Of a stretch of DNA of 64,000 nucleotides, positions 46,448 to 59,395 are shown piece by piece. Each line of letters starts with the position of its first letter. Position 1 is the stretch's first letter. Both the position numbers and the translations under genes were made by a program. The stretch spans positions 106,160,332 through 106,224,331 of the forward strand of contig NC_133398.1 in NCBI RefSeq assembly GCF_047511655.1, read 5' to 3'. The notes beneath the pieces were generated by a model, which was given only the letters and a program-made list of their open reading frames with translations, did no database searches and was not told where the DNA came from. Source of the DNA: Castor canadensis (lineage: Eukaryota > Chordata > Mammalia > Rodentia > Castoridae).

Positions 46448-46805
46448 AAAACCCCTAGCTTCCTTTCTAGAAATCAAGGATACCACCTGGCGAACATCTT
46501 ACAAGGATGCTGGTATTTTTCATTGTCTTCTACTTTCCCACACCCAAGATTCTGCTTATGAGCCAATGTCACAGCCTCAGAGGGGCTGGCTGTCACAGTT
46601 GCTTTGAGAACATTAAAACTTTCTTATTCTCAGTGAATTGAGACTGGCAGTCATTAGCCAAAGTCAGGAGACATCAACCAACACACCTCTCCCATTGCAA
46701 AGGGAAAAAAATGTCAGTTAAAAGTGTTGGAAGAGGTAGATAGAAAAATCTATTCAGCAAAAAGGAAGGGACAATTTTGATAAGAAGAAATGTGGCAAGT
46801 GACTC

Positions 46806-46970
46806 TTGTCCCCTCCCGCCATCATGGACACACATGCACACACATACACGAGTGTGCAGACTCACACATGCACTCACACATGCACACCCATGCACGCTCC
46901 CCCATACACAGACACATATGCGTGCATTCATGAGTACAAGCACCCATGCACACATCTTACAGCAACACTC
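46806..46970. repeat. CA-rich imperfect repeat
   Basis: CACA with ATG, CTC and GCA interruptions, not a pure array. Confidence 0.8.
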
Positions 46971-46992
46971 TCCCATCTTCTTCTTTTTTAAT

Positions 46993-47790
46993 CTTTAAAA
47001 AAGATTTTTGTTGTACTGGGGGTACATTGTGACATTTACCAAAGTTCTTACAGTATGTGATAGTTGAATTCACCCCTCCAGCATTCTCCTTTATCTCCCC
47101 TCCCCCTCATTCCTGGAATAGTTTCAGCAGGGCTCATTTCTCCATTTTCATGCATGAGGACACAACATTTCCACCATATTCACCTCCTACACCCTTCCCT
47201 CATAGCCTCCTCCTACTACTGGTTAAAAACCCCAGACAGGACCTGTTTTACCTTCCTGTTCTCTGTTCTTGATAAGATATTTTTGTTTGCTTAAGACAGC
47301 AATACAGAGAGTTTCCTTGTGACATTTCCATGTGTATATGTATTATAACCCAAATTGGTTCATCCCCTCTATTTTTCTCCTTTCTAACTTGATCCCATTC
47401 TTATGCTGTTTTCAACATAAGAAAAGCTTAAAACTTCTCTATTCATTCTTATGTTGAAAGTTCATCAACCACATTCACCTTCTTAACGTCCTTCTTCTAC
47501 CTTCCCTCTTCCATTAGTGACCTCCCCTATTTTTTATAATATTGCTGTATTTGTATTAGGTCTATATTCCACATATGAGAGGGAACATGTGGCCTTTGGC
47601 TTTCGAACCTGGCTAACTTCACTTAAGATGATGTTCTCCAGTTCCATCTGTTTATCTGCAAAAGACAAAAATTCATCTTCTTTATGACTGAATAAAATTC
47701 CATTGTATATAAATACCACATTTTCTTAATCCATTCATCCGTTGTGGGAAATGTTGACTGTTTCCATAGCTTAGCTAGTGTGAATATCTC
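46993..47790 (-). mobile_element. L1 3' end, antisense
   Basis: Starts with the reverse of an L1 tail ('gttgtactgggggtacattg') and passes to 'ccacatatgagagggaacat', 'gaataaaattccattgtata' and 'cttaatccattcatccgtt'. Diverged but continuous. Confidence 0.85.
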
Positions 47791-49450
47791 ATCATCTTCT
47801 TTGTCTATCTTCCCCCTCCCTGGTTCAGATGAGGTTGGTGGTCACCTTCCTTCTCACTTCTTCATAGTGAGAAGGAACCATTCGCCACTGACTTCCTACA
47901 CTTCACTTACCGCTGCTGGCCAGTGCTTACAACAGATGCTCATTTTGTCCAAAATGAAGTAAGACTTTCATCCTTTGTTAAGAAGCCCCAAATCTCTGAG
48001 CCAAACAAAATTCTTGAATTCCTTGAATTCCAGTATGATGCCATTTTTCAAACCCACCACCAAGAGCACCTGGGAAAGATCTGAGGGAGACTGAGGCACA
48101 GGAAAGTTTGGGGACCAGACCCTCATGCCCAGCTGGAGTGTTTGACCCAGAATTCCTCAGGGAAACCACTTTTGAAACTCTCTAGAACTCATTCTACCCT
48201 GTCATTTGCTTTATAAAAGCACAGCCTTGCTGAAGACAATGTGGGTAAGTTTTTATGCCCTCTGTCCTATTTTATTCTACACCAAGCAATGGGAAGGTGA
48301 CACACAGAGCTCCTGCTTGGGAATACTGACTGTTCAGCAGCAGTTTTTGTTTGGTCATGTGAGCTTCTATTTGTGTCTACAATCTATCATCAACATAGTT
48401 TTGTATGTTTTCACAGGAAATAACATCAAGATATCAAAATAAAGTATTATTCTAATGATGGATTTTTATTCCAATGCTTGTAAAGCCACATGGACCCACA
48501 TGTGACTTGACACTGTGGGCAGCAGCACCAGTGTCCCCCACACTGTGATACAGTAGCTCATGACCTCAGGTAGGAAGATGGGGTGGGGGGCTGGAGCTGG
48601 GGGAGAGGCTACTCAGCCATGGCACTACAGAGCAGCTCAAGGTGAAAACCGGCTTCAGTCGATCAACAAAATATATGTGTAGCAGCCCAAAGACTGTATT
48701 GGTTTATTTTTCTAATGACTTACTTGAATAAAACACAAGTACTTTACCACATCCCACTGTTTCTCCCCATTTCCTTTGTTACACACTTTTCATGATCTGG
48801 CATTAACTTTGCCACTTTGACTTCAATAATTACCCAGTGGGTTTAGTCACCTGTGGTAAAAATGATGGTCTAATTTAATGATAATGCAATCACTTATCTT
48901 ACTGTTTACTTGGACATCACTGGGGTTAGGTAGGAATTAAGGGGAAGAAATGAGGGGAAAGGAATTCTATTGAGAAGAACTGCAATGAGCAATCTGGTGG
49001 GGAAACTGAGGCACATAGCTGAAGCAATAAATGTAATTGATTGAAGAATAGAATGAAAGGGTTGAAAGGGCCTCAGCCCCCAAGCTGCATGAGGGGTCCC
49101 AGTGTTTGTAGGGTGGAAGGAGCTTCTTTCTACCTCTTTTAGTTGGTCATGGGTCCCCAATCTATTCTGACTCAGCGCTCCATCAGGAAAACATTTTCAG
49201 TGCACCTTCCCCACATATGTTCATCTTTTCATGTCTAAACCATCCTGTCGTTACGTATTATGTACATATGGGAATGACAGTGATGAAATGGGAAATAAAA
49301 TAAGTAAAGTTCTGAGCTTCTATTTGCGTGCTGAGCACTCCTCCTGTTGGAGACAGTTCTAGAAAGGCAGTAGGGAGCAATTGAAGGTCAAAGCCCACAC
49401 TCACCCTTTTCTGGACAGAAGTCCTGAGGCTGATGAGGAATCTCCAAGGA
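47791..49450. other. Intergenic, no gene recognised
   Basis: Mostly unique-looking AT-rich sequence; no supported feature. Confidence 0.35.
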
Positions 49451-50030
49451 GGTTGGTATTAGTCCCTGTTCTCCTGCTGTAACAGAATATTCAAGACTGG
49501 GCTATCTACAATGAACAGAAGTATATTTGGCTTGTGGTCCGGGAGGCTGGAAGGTCCAAAGCATAGGTCCAGTGTTGGCAAGGGGCTTCATGCTGCATAC
49601 TCTCACGATACAGGGCAGAAGAACAAGAGCGGGCGAGAGCCAGAGAGGACCAAACTAGCTTCTACTAGCTTTATTATTATTATTATTAATGTTATTCTTG
49701 TTATAAAAATTAACTCATATTCATTGTACAAATTGATGCCTTCTCTGTGGCACTACATCCTCTCTTGCTCTTCCCTCTCATCCCCAACACCCTTCCCCAT
49801 CCCTGTAACTCTCTCTTCTACTTTCAGGTCCACTATCTCTGATAACTTACCCACCCTCCCGATAACTATCTCACTGCTGCAGTAACACCAGCAACCCCTT
49901 CATGAGGATGGAGCCTGCCTGACCTACTCACCCCTTATTCAGCCCCATGTCCCAACGTTGTTGCATTAGGGATTAAGTTTCTAACAAATGAACTTAGTGG
50001 GACACTTTGGGGGATTCAAACCACAGCAAG
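49451..50030 (-). mobile_element. MLT1-like MaLR LTR, antisense, split by an L1 tail
   Basis: Left part: 'ctgctgtaacagaatattca', 'gaggctggaaggtccaaag'. Right part: 'catgaggatggagcctgcc', 'gcattagggattaagtttct', 'caaaccacag'. An unrelated block lies between them at about 49672-49885. Confidence 0.75.
49672..49885 (-). mobile_element. L1 3'UTR-like fragment nested in the MLT1 LTR
   Basis: A (TTA)n tract followed by a pyrimidine-rich block resembling the antisense L1 3'UTR at about 24800-24960 ('cacccttccccatc', 'ctactttcaggt'). Confidence 0.55.
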
Positions 50031-50560
50031 GTGCAATTAGAGACTCCTGTAAAGTCAGTTACAGATTAAGGCAGTAGGAGGCAAAGATCTCCATGGGGCC
50101 CACAGGAAGTGAAGTCACCAGGAAGGAGAGAGCTCCTGGGGGCCCTGGATTCCTGATGGCCTTCACTGTCTGAGCCTCAGGTCAAGGGGTAGGCAGACCA
50201 ATGCTGAGTGTGGAAGCACCATTGCTATGGTCACTGCACAAACTCCACAAGGGTCTCTTTGCTATGGAATCACCCCTGGGGAGCACGGACGTCTGCTGTG
50301 GTCCTTCTCTGAACACCTCCCTGCTCCATCTCCTGCTGCCCTCCCCAGGATGCAGCAGCCTGAGGCTCAGAAGAGCTTCAGGAACCTATATGTCTGTCTC
50401 CCAGACAGAATTTTCACTGCAAACTTTGTTGTTCAATAATGCTAAGTTTCTGGAAGATTTTGAGACTAGATGAACAAAAAAATGTCAAAAACAACCATTT
50501 TTGTTCCCATTGTCCAGAGTTATGGATACTTTGGTGCCTTTCCTTCCAAACATTTTTCTC
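50031..50560. other. Intergenic, no gene recognised
   Basis: Unique-looking sequence; short frames only. Confidence 0.35.
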
Positions 50561-50563
50561 TGT

Positions 50564-50568
50564 GGGGT

Positions 50569-50602
<34 letters not shown>
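50564..50602. repeat. (GT)n microsatellite
   Basis: About 38 bp of GT with one TT interruption near the left. Confidence 0.95.
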
Positions 50603-50692
50603 TCATAAATATGGTATATTTTAAGTAATTTTTGTAAACTGCCTTTTCTATTTAATAATATATTAGTTTTCACATGATTTTGTGTTCTGACA

Positions 50693-51290
50693 TCTTTTTT
50701 ATTGGGCAAAATACATACAAAATATATCATTTTAGCCATCTTTAAGCATACAGTTCCTTGGCATTAAGTTCACCCTCACTGTTGTCCAACTGTCACCACC
50801 ACCAGCCTCCGGGACTCTTTTTCATCTTTCAAATCTGTAACCAAACACATTGTTCCTCCCCTTCTCCAGCCCGTGGATTCTACTTGTATCTCTGTGAATA
50901 AATATTAACTATTTTATTTACCTCATATGAGTGGGATCATGCAGTATTTGTCTTTTGGTGACTGGCTTATTTCATTCAGCATAATGTCTTCAAGTTTCAC
51001 TCAAGCTGTAGCAGGTGTCAGAATTTCCTTCTTTTGAAGGCTGACTAATATTCCATTGTACTTCAACATCTTTCAAAATGACTGCACAGTCTTTCTCACA
51101 CAGATGTACTATGATTTGTTTAATTCGCTTTTTATTCTTAAATGCTTGGCTTATTCCCAGTTTGGACTATCATAAACAACACAGCAGTGAATGTCTTCAT
51201 AACTAAATATTTGTGCACAAATGTGACCCTTCTTAGGATATCAATTCTAAGTAGAATTGCTGAGTCAAATGGTGGAGCCATACTCTTGAA
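50693..51290 (-). mobile_element. Ancient L1M 3' region, antisense
   Basis: 'ttttagccatctttaagcat', 'cagttccttggcattaagtt', 'ggcttatttcattcagcata' and 'gctgactaatattccattgt' in antisense L1M order. Confidence 0.85.
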
Positions 51291-51597
51291 AGGGTGCATG
51301 GTGAAGGGACCATGGTGAAGGGTGGCCTCTCCCCTAGCAGGTCTCTGATAACCAAAATTCCACCCCTAACAATTTATTCTGTCTTAAACAGCTCTCCAGT
51401 TAGAGTTAAGGCCCGATTCAGAGTTCAGGCCACCACTGTGGACTGCAAATTACTACATCTAGTCTGTTTCCTCAGCAAGAGAAAGGACTCAGGGTGGGAA
51501 GGGAAAAGAATATTCATTATTTGAGTGTATTTTATATTACCTGACCTTTTAAGGCTATTCCCATGATAGCTCCTCATCATCCAGCCGTTAGAGTCAA

Positions 51598-52030
51598 CCT
51601 TCTTTCAAAATTTTTCATTCTGAGATAATTTTAGATTTCCAGAAGTTTGTAAAGACAGCACAGAAATTTCTCATCTTCACTCAACTCCCTCTGATGCTAA
51701 AGTTTTATGTAACCACTTCGCTTTGTCCAAACTAAGAAGCTCTCCTCAGTACTACACTATTAGCCAAGCTACAGACTATCAGGATGTCACCAGTGTCCCA
51801 TTAACGTCCTTCTTTCTGCCCCAAAATCCAATCCAAGACTCCATGTTGCATTAAACTGCCAGACTTCTTACTCCCCCCAGGGCAGTGACAGTTTCTGGCC
51901 TCTCCTTATCATGATTTCAGTGGTTACGAAGAGCACTGGCTAGTATTTTGGAGCCTGTCCCTCAAGTGTGGGTCTGAGTGATATTTTCTCATGGCGATGT
52001 TTACACTGGGAATACAGATCCGGGGGAGAA
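51598..52030 (-). mobile_element. Probable ancient L1M fragment, antisense
   Basis: 'attctgagataattttagat' and the following order resemble L1M 3' sequence. Low identity. Confidence 0.45.
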
Positions 52031-52395
52031 GGTGACAAAGGGAGAGTGTCCTCACTGCCTCCTCCAGGTGCATGGTGCCAGGTGACATCCCTGTTGCTGG
52101 CAACCTGTGCCACCTGGGGGAAGTGGTGCCTGCAGGGTTCATCTTTTATGAAGCCACGATGTTTCCTTAACTCTCCCATTAGTTAGATGTGCTCACCAAG
52201 TTCATCGCAGGCTCCAGGAGAAGGGAAGTGACATCTACCTCCTAGAGGTGTATAAAAGAATTTTTCAGACATATTAAAAAAATCATCAGGATTAAGAAGC
52301 GTTTTGGGGTAGGTGTTTTAAGCAATGCTAACATCCTGACCTTTCTTCACGCTCTGTTCATCACCTAGCACGTCTGGTGGACTTTACCTGCAGGA

Positions 52396-52580
52396 GTTCC
52401 CACAGGTCCTCATCCCTTCTCCATTTATTATTTGGAATTCTTAAAAGATCTGATCCATTTCTTCACTTATTTGTTTTTACAGTCATTTATTTATATCATG
52501 AATATTTATTTTATTCTCTGGCTTACAATTTAATACTCTACTTATTTATCTTGTTGCTCAATTTGTTCTAACTCTGGCCA
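52396..52580 (-). mobile_element. Probable L1 fragment, antisense
   Basis: 'tcatgaatatttattttatt' and 'gttgctcaatttgttctaac' resemble a diverged L1 3' piece. Confidence 0.45.
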
Positions 52581-53060
52581 TAGGGAAGGCTTTTTTTTTT
52601 TCAGGTTGGTTTCCGTGCTATTTCAAAATGCCTCCAACTTGCTATTTTTTTCATTTTTTAAAAAATGCTTTCTTGATTTCTGGCACAACAAAATGTCCCT
52701 GCTCATCTTGTCTTTCCCTTGCCCACGTCCTGGAATCACTCATGTCTCCAGGGATTCATGGCTCTGTGCATTGGAAAATGGTGTTGAGAAAGTCAAAAGT
52801 GGGTACTGATACACTGTTGCACCTGGGGTGTCACATGTCCAGACTCAGTTGGTGGACAAAGTTATCGACTATACAGAATCTCCTCTATTTGTGACAGGGT
52901 TGTATCCCAATAAGCACCTTAAGATGACAATAAAAAAGTAAAAATTGTGATCGCCAGCCTGACTGGGAGCTGGCACTGGTCCCCACTCTCCAACACCCAA
53001 AAAAAGGATTGTCCCACATATCCTTAGCCTGGACAAAGCTCAAAATTCAGATTGCAAGTA

Positions 53061-53160
53061 CAAGTACTGGTGGAATGGCTCAAGTGGTAGAGCACTGGCC
53101 TAGCAAGCATGACATGGCCCTGAGTTCAAACCCCAGTGCTGCCAAAAACCAAAACAAATA
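53061..53160 (+). repeat. ID-like SINE, full length, target duplication
   Basis: Clean plus-strand copy: A box 'tggctcaagtggtagagcac', 'gcctagcaagcatgac', B box GAGTTCAAACCCC, A-rich tail. Flanked by ATTGCAAGTA (53051-53060 and 53161-53170). Confidence 0.95.
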
Positions 53161-53170
53161 ATTGCAAGTA

Positions 53171-54925
53171 TAGCTTCTACTGAATATATGTTGCTTTCCC
53201 ATCATTATAAAGTTGTAAGTCAAAGATCATTTGTGTTTGTGTGTGCACACACCTACGTATGTGCACGTGTCTATGTTTATTTGAGTATCTTTCTATTTTT
53301 TATCTGTAGTAAAACAAATATAGCTTCATATCTCTATCTTCATCTTTATTCCATCTCAGTCTATTGTTAGCATGGTTAGATTGAGAATGGAGGGCAATAT
53401 AAATATATAATTTTTTAGTTCCTACAAATGGTGTTTCTCAGAAATCCTTTTTGTTTCATGTTTGGTTTTCTAAAGTCAAGAAAAGATGAAACTACAACAA
53501 AAACTCGTATGTGTGTTGATAAGGAGTAGATATAAACTTTAGACTACCAACTTTGACAGGCAAACATATTCATTTCTTTATTTTTCTTGAAATGTGACTC
53601 TGAGTGCTTATGTGTTCAGGATGGTGGACAGTTGATCTCAGGCAGTCTTATAATCTCCTGCTGTCCAAGGTCACCCCAGGGGATGCTCCCATGATGGGAG
53701 GAGCTGCTAAGCTGAGTGCCATCCTGGAGGTTGCCGACTCGCTCATGTCATAGCTGGTGGTGGCCAGCTTTCTACTGTCATGCCTCAAGTGGAACAAAAA
53801 TTGTAACCACAGCTGAGAGCCACAGTGCTGGGGACTCATCTACCATCTCCTCTCTACTTTCACACCTCTTCAGGTTCCCTTCTTGCTATTCCTATCCCAA
53901 CCCCTAATCTCAACCTATTTGTTCAAGCTCTGAAAAGTCTCTCCCTTTCCTCTGGTTGCCCACAAAGGCGCTGAGAATAAAATCTTTAATGTACTCAGAC
54001 CTCAGGAAAAGAGGGACCAGAGGAGAACCTATGTCCTTCTTCCCATATGGTCATTCCAGCAGAGTTGGGAGGAAGAGGGGGAGCAGACTTGCACCCTTGT
54101 CTCCTCTGGGTGGCATTTTTAAGAGCCCCAACTATTGAAAAGAAATGTTCAAAAAAAAAGGAAGATAGTTCTATCAACTATGGTTGGTAATAGTAAAGTT
54201 TTATATAATCAACTTCGATATAAATATGTATATATAATATCAAGTGATTAAAAAAAAGAAATGTTCATTATTTTTGATGGATATATTGTGCTTGTGTCCT
54301 GCTGTCTTGAATTGGACAACTTGGACAGTTCAGGGTCATGGGGCATGGACCAAGAGGCAGGAGGATCCCCAGATAAAGGCGTGTTCCTGAAAACTGAGGT
54401 CTTGAAGGTTCCCTACTATTACCTGGAAACACCCACTGCTAATGCAAATTGTCTCAGGTGATTAAACCAACTGGGGTTGGCTGCCAAATTGGGGGGTTGG
54501 CTCTCTTTACTATGAGGGAAATTCTGTTTCTGGATTCAGCCTCACTCCAGATGTCCTGAAGCACTGCTGGAGTGGGTAGGTTAGAGGGCATCTCTAGCTG
54601 TCACGTGGTCTCAGATGGGTTGGAGCCACAGTTCTTTAATAAAAGTCATTTTTTTGGCTTATAAACATCACCTGTATTCCCTATAATAGCTATAAAAAGT
54701 TTAATGAAGAAAATTAAAGTTACTTATTGTTCAATTACCCAAAATGAGTGCTGGAATATTTCAAAGTTTCTTTCATGTGAAATTGACCAAGAACTGGGAT
54801 GCACTGTGGCCTGGGTCCCCTTGTTTGCATTAGCACTTCATTTCTGCAGCTCTGAATTGCAGGCCCTTGGGTAGTTTCCTTAATTCTACAAATCCCAGCC
54901 ATCTTAGTGTACCAATTGGGGTGCA
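53171..54925. other. Intergenic, no gene recognised
   Basis: AT-rich with unique-looking stretches; no supported feature. Confidence 0.35.
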
Positions 54926-54929
54926 CTTC

Positions 54930-55205
54930 CTTCTAGTTTCCTGCAGCTGTTGTAACAGTGTGCTACACAGCTGGAGGCCAGATGTCCCAAGTCAGTGTTC
55001 TTCAGGGCCATGCCTTGGCTTGAAGAGGCCTTGCTCTAAATCCTACCTCCACCACAGTGCCTGTTTCCACTATGTATCTGCATTCAAATTTCCCTCGTGT
55101 AAGGACACCAGTCTTAGAGTTAAAGCCCAAAACTGACTTCATCTTAACCTGATAACATCTGCCAAGAATCCCCTTGCCAAGTAAGGTCATTGTTAGGGGC
55201 TGGAT
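54930..55205 (-). mobile_element. MLT1-like MaLR LTR relic, antisense
   Basis: 'cagctgttgtaacagtgtgc', 'gtaaggacaccagtcttaga', 'cttcatcttaacctgataac' and 'gccaagtaaggtcattgtta' match the antisense MLT1 order. Confidence 0.65.
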
Positions 55206-55669
55206 GTGATTCTGTTACAGCAGGAAGAGTGCGAAGGAGGATGCTGGTAGCCAGCCTCACACGTGGCAAATGTAACAAGCACCCTGAGCTTATGGTAAAT
55301 GAGCACCTTCCTCCAGAGGGCTTCGTTTCGGAGCCACGCATGTGCATTCTTAGCATAGAATCCCCAGGTGACCTCTACTCATGGCCCCATACCTGCGGAG
55401 TTAGATTGAGAGGGGTAAAAGGATCCTCTATGCACGTCTCTGACCACCATGCAGGCGTGCACCTTTCCACAACCAGGCAACACATTTTCTTGTCCTGGAC
55501 CCAAAAAGTCACACTGACAGACTTCCTTCCCCATTGCCTATGGAACAAAGGCCTGAGAACAATGACGGCTCGGGACAGGGAGATGGTCTCTCTGAGCTGC
55601 CCCTCACATCTGGAGGTGTACTTTCACCTTTAATAAAATCTCTGTCACAATAAAAGTTTCATTCCTCTG

Positions 55670-56812
55670 TTGTTGGGGACCCTGGCTGATTCCACAGTTG
55701 GGTTATTGTACATAGTGTCGTGATGAGCGTGGGAGTGCAGGATTTATATTTCTTCACATATGTGCCCAAGAGTGGTATGGCAGGGTCATAAGGTAGGTCT
55801 ATCTTTAGTTTTTTAGTGCATCGTGGCTGCACTAGCTTACATTTGTACCAACAGCGAGGGTTTCCTGGTCCTCCAATCCTCACCAGCATTTGTTGTTGTT
55901 TGTTTTCTTGATGATAGGCAATTTGACCAGGGTGAGATGAAATCTTAGTGTGGTTTAGATTTGCCTTTCCTTTATGCCTAAGGACGTTGAACAAGGCTTC
56001 ATGTATTTATTAGCCATTAGTACTTCTTCCGAGAACTATTTGTTCAATTCATCTGCCCATTTACTAATCAAATTATTTGTTCTTTTACTGTTGTATTCTA
56101 GACATTAATCCTTTATCTGATGACTAGCTGGCAAAGATTCTCTCAGATTCTTGATTCCGGTTATTGTTTCCTTTGATGTGCAGAAGCTTTTTAGTTTCAT
56201 GCAATCCTATTTGTCAGTTCTTACTCTTATTTCCTGGTGATTGGAGTCCTGTTTAGGAAGCATTTACCTATGCCCAACAATCCGTAAATGGACAAAGAAA
56301 ATGTGATTATATATAGATATACATATATGTAACATATATATGTTATATACATATATTATATGCATACACACAATGAAGTATTATTCAGTCATAAAGAAGA
56401 AGAAATTATGTTATTTGGTAGAAAATGGATGGAACTGGAGATCATCATTTTGAGCGAAATAAACCAAGTTCAAAAAGCCAAATAGTGCATGTTTTACTCC
56501 TATGTGGAAGCTAGGTCTAAAATGACAATAATACTAATAATGAAAATGGTGCATGAATATAGAAGGGGGATGTGCAGTGAGTGGGAGGGGGACGAGAGAG
56601 GACTGGGAAGTGAACAGGTTTGAAGTGCACTCCATGCATACGCATGAAGACAGCATAATGAAACACACCAAACACTGTCTGAAAGGGGAGGAGAATAGGG
56701 GGTTAGGGAAGTGCATTGGAGAGGTGAACTTACCCAGAGTGCTCTATGAAATTTTTACAGTGCAACTCCCTTGTGCTGTTAATGATTCCTAAAGATAAAA
56801 TAAAATAAACAT
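55670..56812 (+). mobile_element. L1 with 5' inversion (twin priming)
   Basis: The left part (to about 56272) is antisense L1 ORF2: read on the minus strand it encodes the C-terminal motif YDPAIPLLG at about 55790-55815. The right part (56273-56812) is sense, runs through ORF2 end ('gtattattcagtcataaag') and a G-rich 3'UTR, and ends in an A-rich tail. Both parts meet at the same L1 position ('cccaacaa'). Flanks TTTCATTCCTCTG and TCTCATTCTCTG may be a worn target duplication. Confidence 0.85.
56307..56362. repeat. AT-rich microsatellite inside the L1
   Basis: Alternating TA/CA with a perfect palindrome AACATATATATGTT; expanded from a TA-rich spot in L1. Confidence 0.8.
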
Positions 56813-56949
56813 AGTCTCATTCTCTGCTGTGCTTTCCTTTGCCTGCTTATTTTCCTTTTTCTGCCTCTGAGACAGTAGTCTAGTTTCAGACACGATAGCC
56901 AAGAACCAAGGCCATTGTTCCACCACGTCCACCAACCACTGCCAACTGC

Positions 56950-57320
56950 TTACGATTCGCCCCACAAAGGTTCATATGCGGGGAACTTGGTGCCTAGTGT
57001 GGATGTTGAGGTGGTGGAACACTTCAAGAGGCAGGGCCTAGTGGAGAGTGCCCTCCAGGGTAGATTCATGCTGTCATACTGGAATGGATCAGGTCTGCCT
57101 ATGGGGTGGTTAGTTCTCACTAGAATGGATTGTTGTAAAGCAAGGCCGTCCCAAGGGCTTGCACGCTGGCTATTTCCCTTCCCACTTCTCTGCTGTATTG
57201 TGACACAGCCAATGGGTCTTTGCCAGGATGCCAGCACCATGCTGTTTGGACTTCCCAGCCACCAGAACTGTGAACCAAATAAACCTCTTTTATTTTTATG
57301 TTACCCAGGGTTAGGTACTC
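56950..57320 (+). mobile_element. MaLR-type LTR relic, sense
   Basis: 'caagaggcagggcctagtgg', 'cagccaccagaactgtgaac', 'caaataaacctcttttattt' and 'gttacccagggttaggt' match the 3' half of MST/MLT1-type LTRs. Open frames here are incidental. Confidence 0.7.
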
Positions 57321-59395
57321 CACACAAAACAGACAAAACCAGTCATACTCACAGGTCCCAGTTCTGGCAAGGAATAAATGAGGCACCATTTCCAAAACAC
57401 TTAAGTGTTGTGCATGGCAGGTCACACAGTAGGTTCTCAGTAAATGGCAGTCTTTATTAGTCTTTTAGTTAGATCTATCTGCACCTAGATCTCTACAACT
57501 AACTGCATGTAAAACTTACTCTGAAAATGTAGTGTGAACCACACCATATGCCACATGTGTATACTGTGTAGTATAAACTAGGGTGTGTGACATAAAGCCT
57601 TTGCCCCGTGTGTTAGAATACCTAGTGTGTTTTCCCTTGTGTCATTAAAAAACAATTTTTTCCTGTGGCTATTGTTTTCCATCAGTTATGTACAAAATCA
57701 TTTCTCTACTGTCTAATGGCTGATGTGCCCTTCCCAGGTGTCATTACTTCTGGGAGGAAGCCCCATGCAGGTCCTGACTGGGAGGCACATTTCTGTCATT
57801 GGCTCTCCAAGAAAAGCAGTATCAACTCAAGAGCTTCTGGACATTCCCTGTGACTTGATTCTGCTACTCTCTGGTCCCTGTGACTCTGCTTACCAAAGGT
57901 TTAGACTCATTCCACTGCTCCAAGACAAGTTAAAGGTTTCCTACTAGACTGACTGCGATTTATATATCTGCCACACATGCCAGATACACATGCATGTGTC
58001 ACGTATGTTCTAGTTCCTGGAAGTAGGGTTGCATGAATCTTTCTTAGTCGGTGGATTACTGGAAGGAGTCAATGAGAGACCTTTTCTAAAATAAAACAAG
58101 TATTTATTGACTCTAATCATAATAGAACTTATTGATAATCACAAACAGGATGATTTAAAGAAAAACAAACCCAGTCACTGGCTAAGAACATTTTATTAAA
58201 TTTAAATGTTATTTAGTCTCTGTTAAAGTTAAGCTGCACTCAGTGTCTCAAATGTTACTTTTTTGAGAATTCTTTTCTTGGTCATAAGCTGAGGATAAGT
58301 GGTTCTGAGATGCTTTGAAGGCTCAGAAGTTGGGCCTTTGTGTTCCCCAACTCTCTTGGGCTGCTGAGCTGGAGCAGACAGTGTCCTGGCAGCTTCCTGG
58401 GCCTTGCATCACTCCTGTGCACCAGGCCAGAGAAAGGCAAGGGTCTCTGGAGACACCCACCCTTAGTCGCCTGCATCTAGACCATGGTGGGCAGTGGGGA
58501 ATGTTCTCTGTTGAAATTTCTGCAGCTCTCTTCCAATTCTTAATTGAACAGCAAACAGAATACAGTCCACACATCTCACAGCTTTTCAAAAACTCTAGGA
58601 TGAGATCTCAGGAATGAGAGAGTGAGAAGCTCCACAGACCCTCTTCCCAACAAATCAACACACTCACTGATGATATTATTTAAAAATGCATTTAATGTCT
58701 CTGGAAAGTTTCCCAAGAACAACCATGTAGCATATGGATAAACATTAATTCAAGCAAAATATGCTAATTCTTGGCAAGAGCAGTGGTAATTGGTGGCATT
58801 TGAGCTATGAAGTGTTCCATCGAATTCTGTCCTGGGCTTATGTAGCCAAGAAGCCAGGAATCCCTTTCCCCCAGATCCTAGTCTGGGGGTACAGTTCCAC
58901 TTGGAGATGGACAAACAGCAGCATGTCTCACCCCCAGGCCTAGGTTGCAATGGCTCTAGCCAACTGAGAGGACCAGGTCCTTTCCCCCTCCACCTGCCCA
59001 TACTGGTAGAGTGAATGCTATACTCCAAAAGGTGACAGGCGGAGTTTACAGGGGTCCCAGTAACTCCCTGCAGTAGCTAGAAGTGCCATGCTAGGAGGAT
59101 CAGGCAGAGCGGAACAGGGGCTCCCCCCCACCCCACCAGGGCCCAGTTGGAAAGTGAACTGGGTCTTTGCAGAGAAGACCCCCCCACCCCGCTTCTCTGG
59201 CATAGTAGTGCAAGGGACAGATCAGCCACACTGTAGTTTTCAGCCCTGTTTGAGAGAATTTAATTAATTTGGATCAGAAAGTGGAGAATCCATGCCTGCT
59301 GGTGTTGGGGGAAAACAGCTTACATCTTGGTGGGTGGAGAGCATGTAAAAAAGGCTGGTAACTCCAACCACAGAAAAACATGGGATACTATTAAA
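57321..59395. other. Intergenic, no gene recognised
   Basis: Unique-looking sequence with short frames and no domains. Confidence 0.35.

Noticed and set aside
53061..53160. tRNA gene
   Set aside because: The A and B boxes belong to an ID-like SINE: the tRNA fold is lost, it has an A-rich tail and it is flanked by a target duplication.
55659..55994. 111-codon minus-strand frame as a gene
   Set aside because: It is decayed L1 ORF2 C-terminal sequence in the inverted half of the L1.
56915..57460. 181-codon plus-strand frame
   Set aside because: It lies in a MaLR-type LTR relic and extends beyond its end; no viral or cellular domain.
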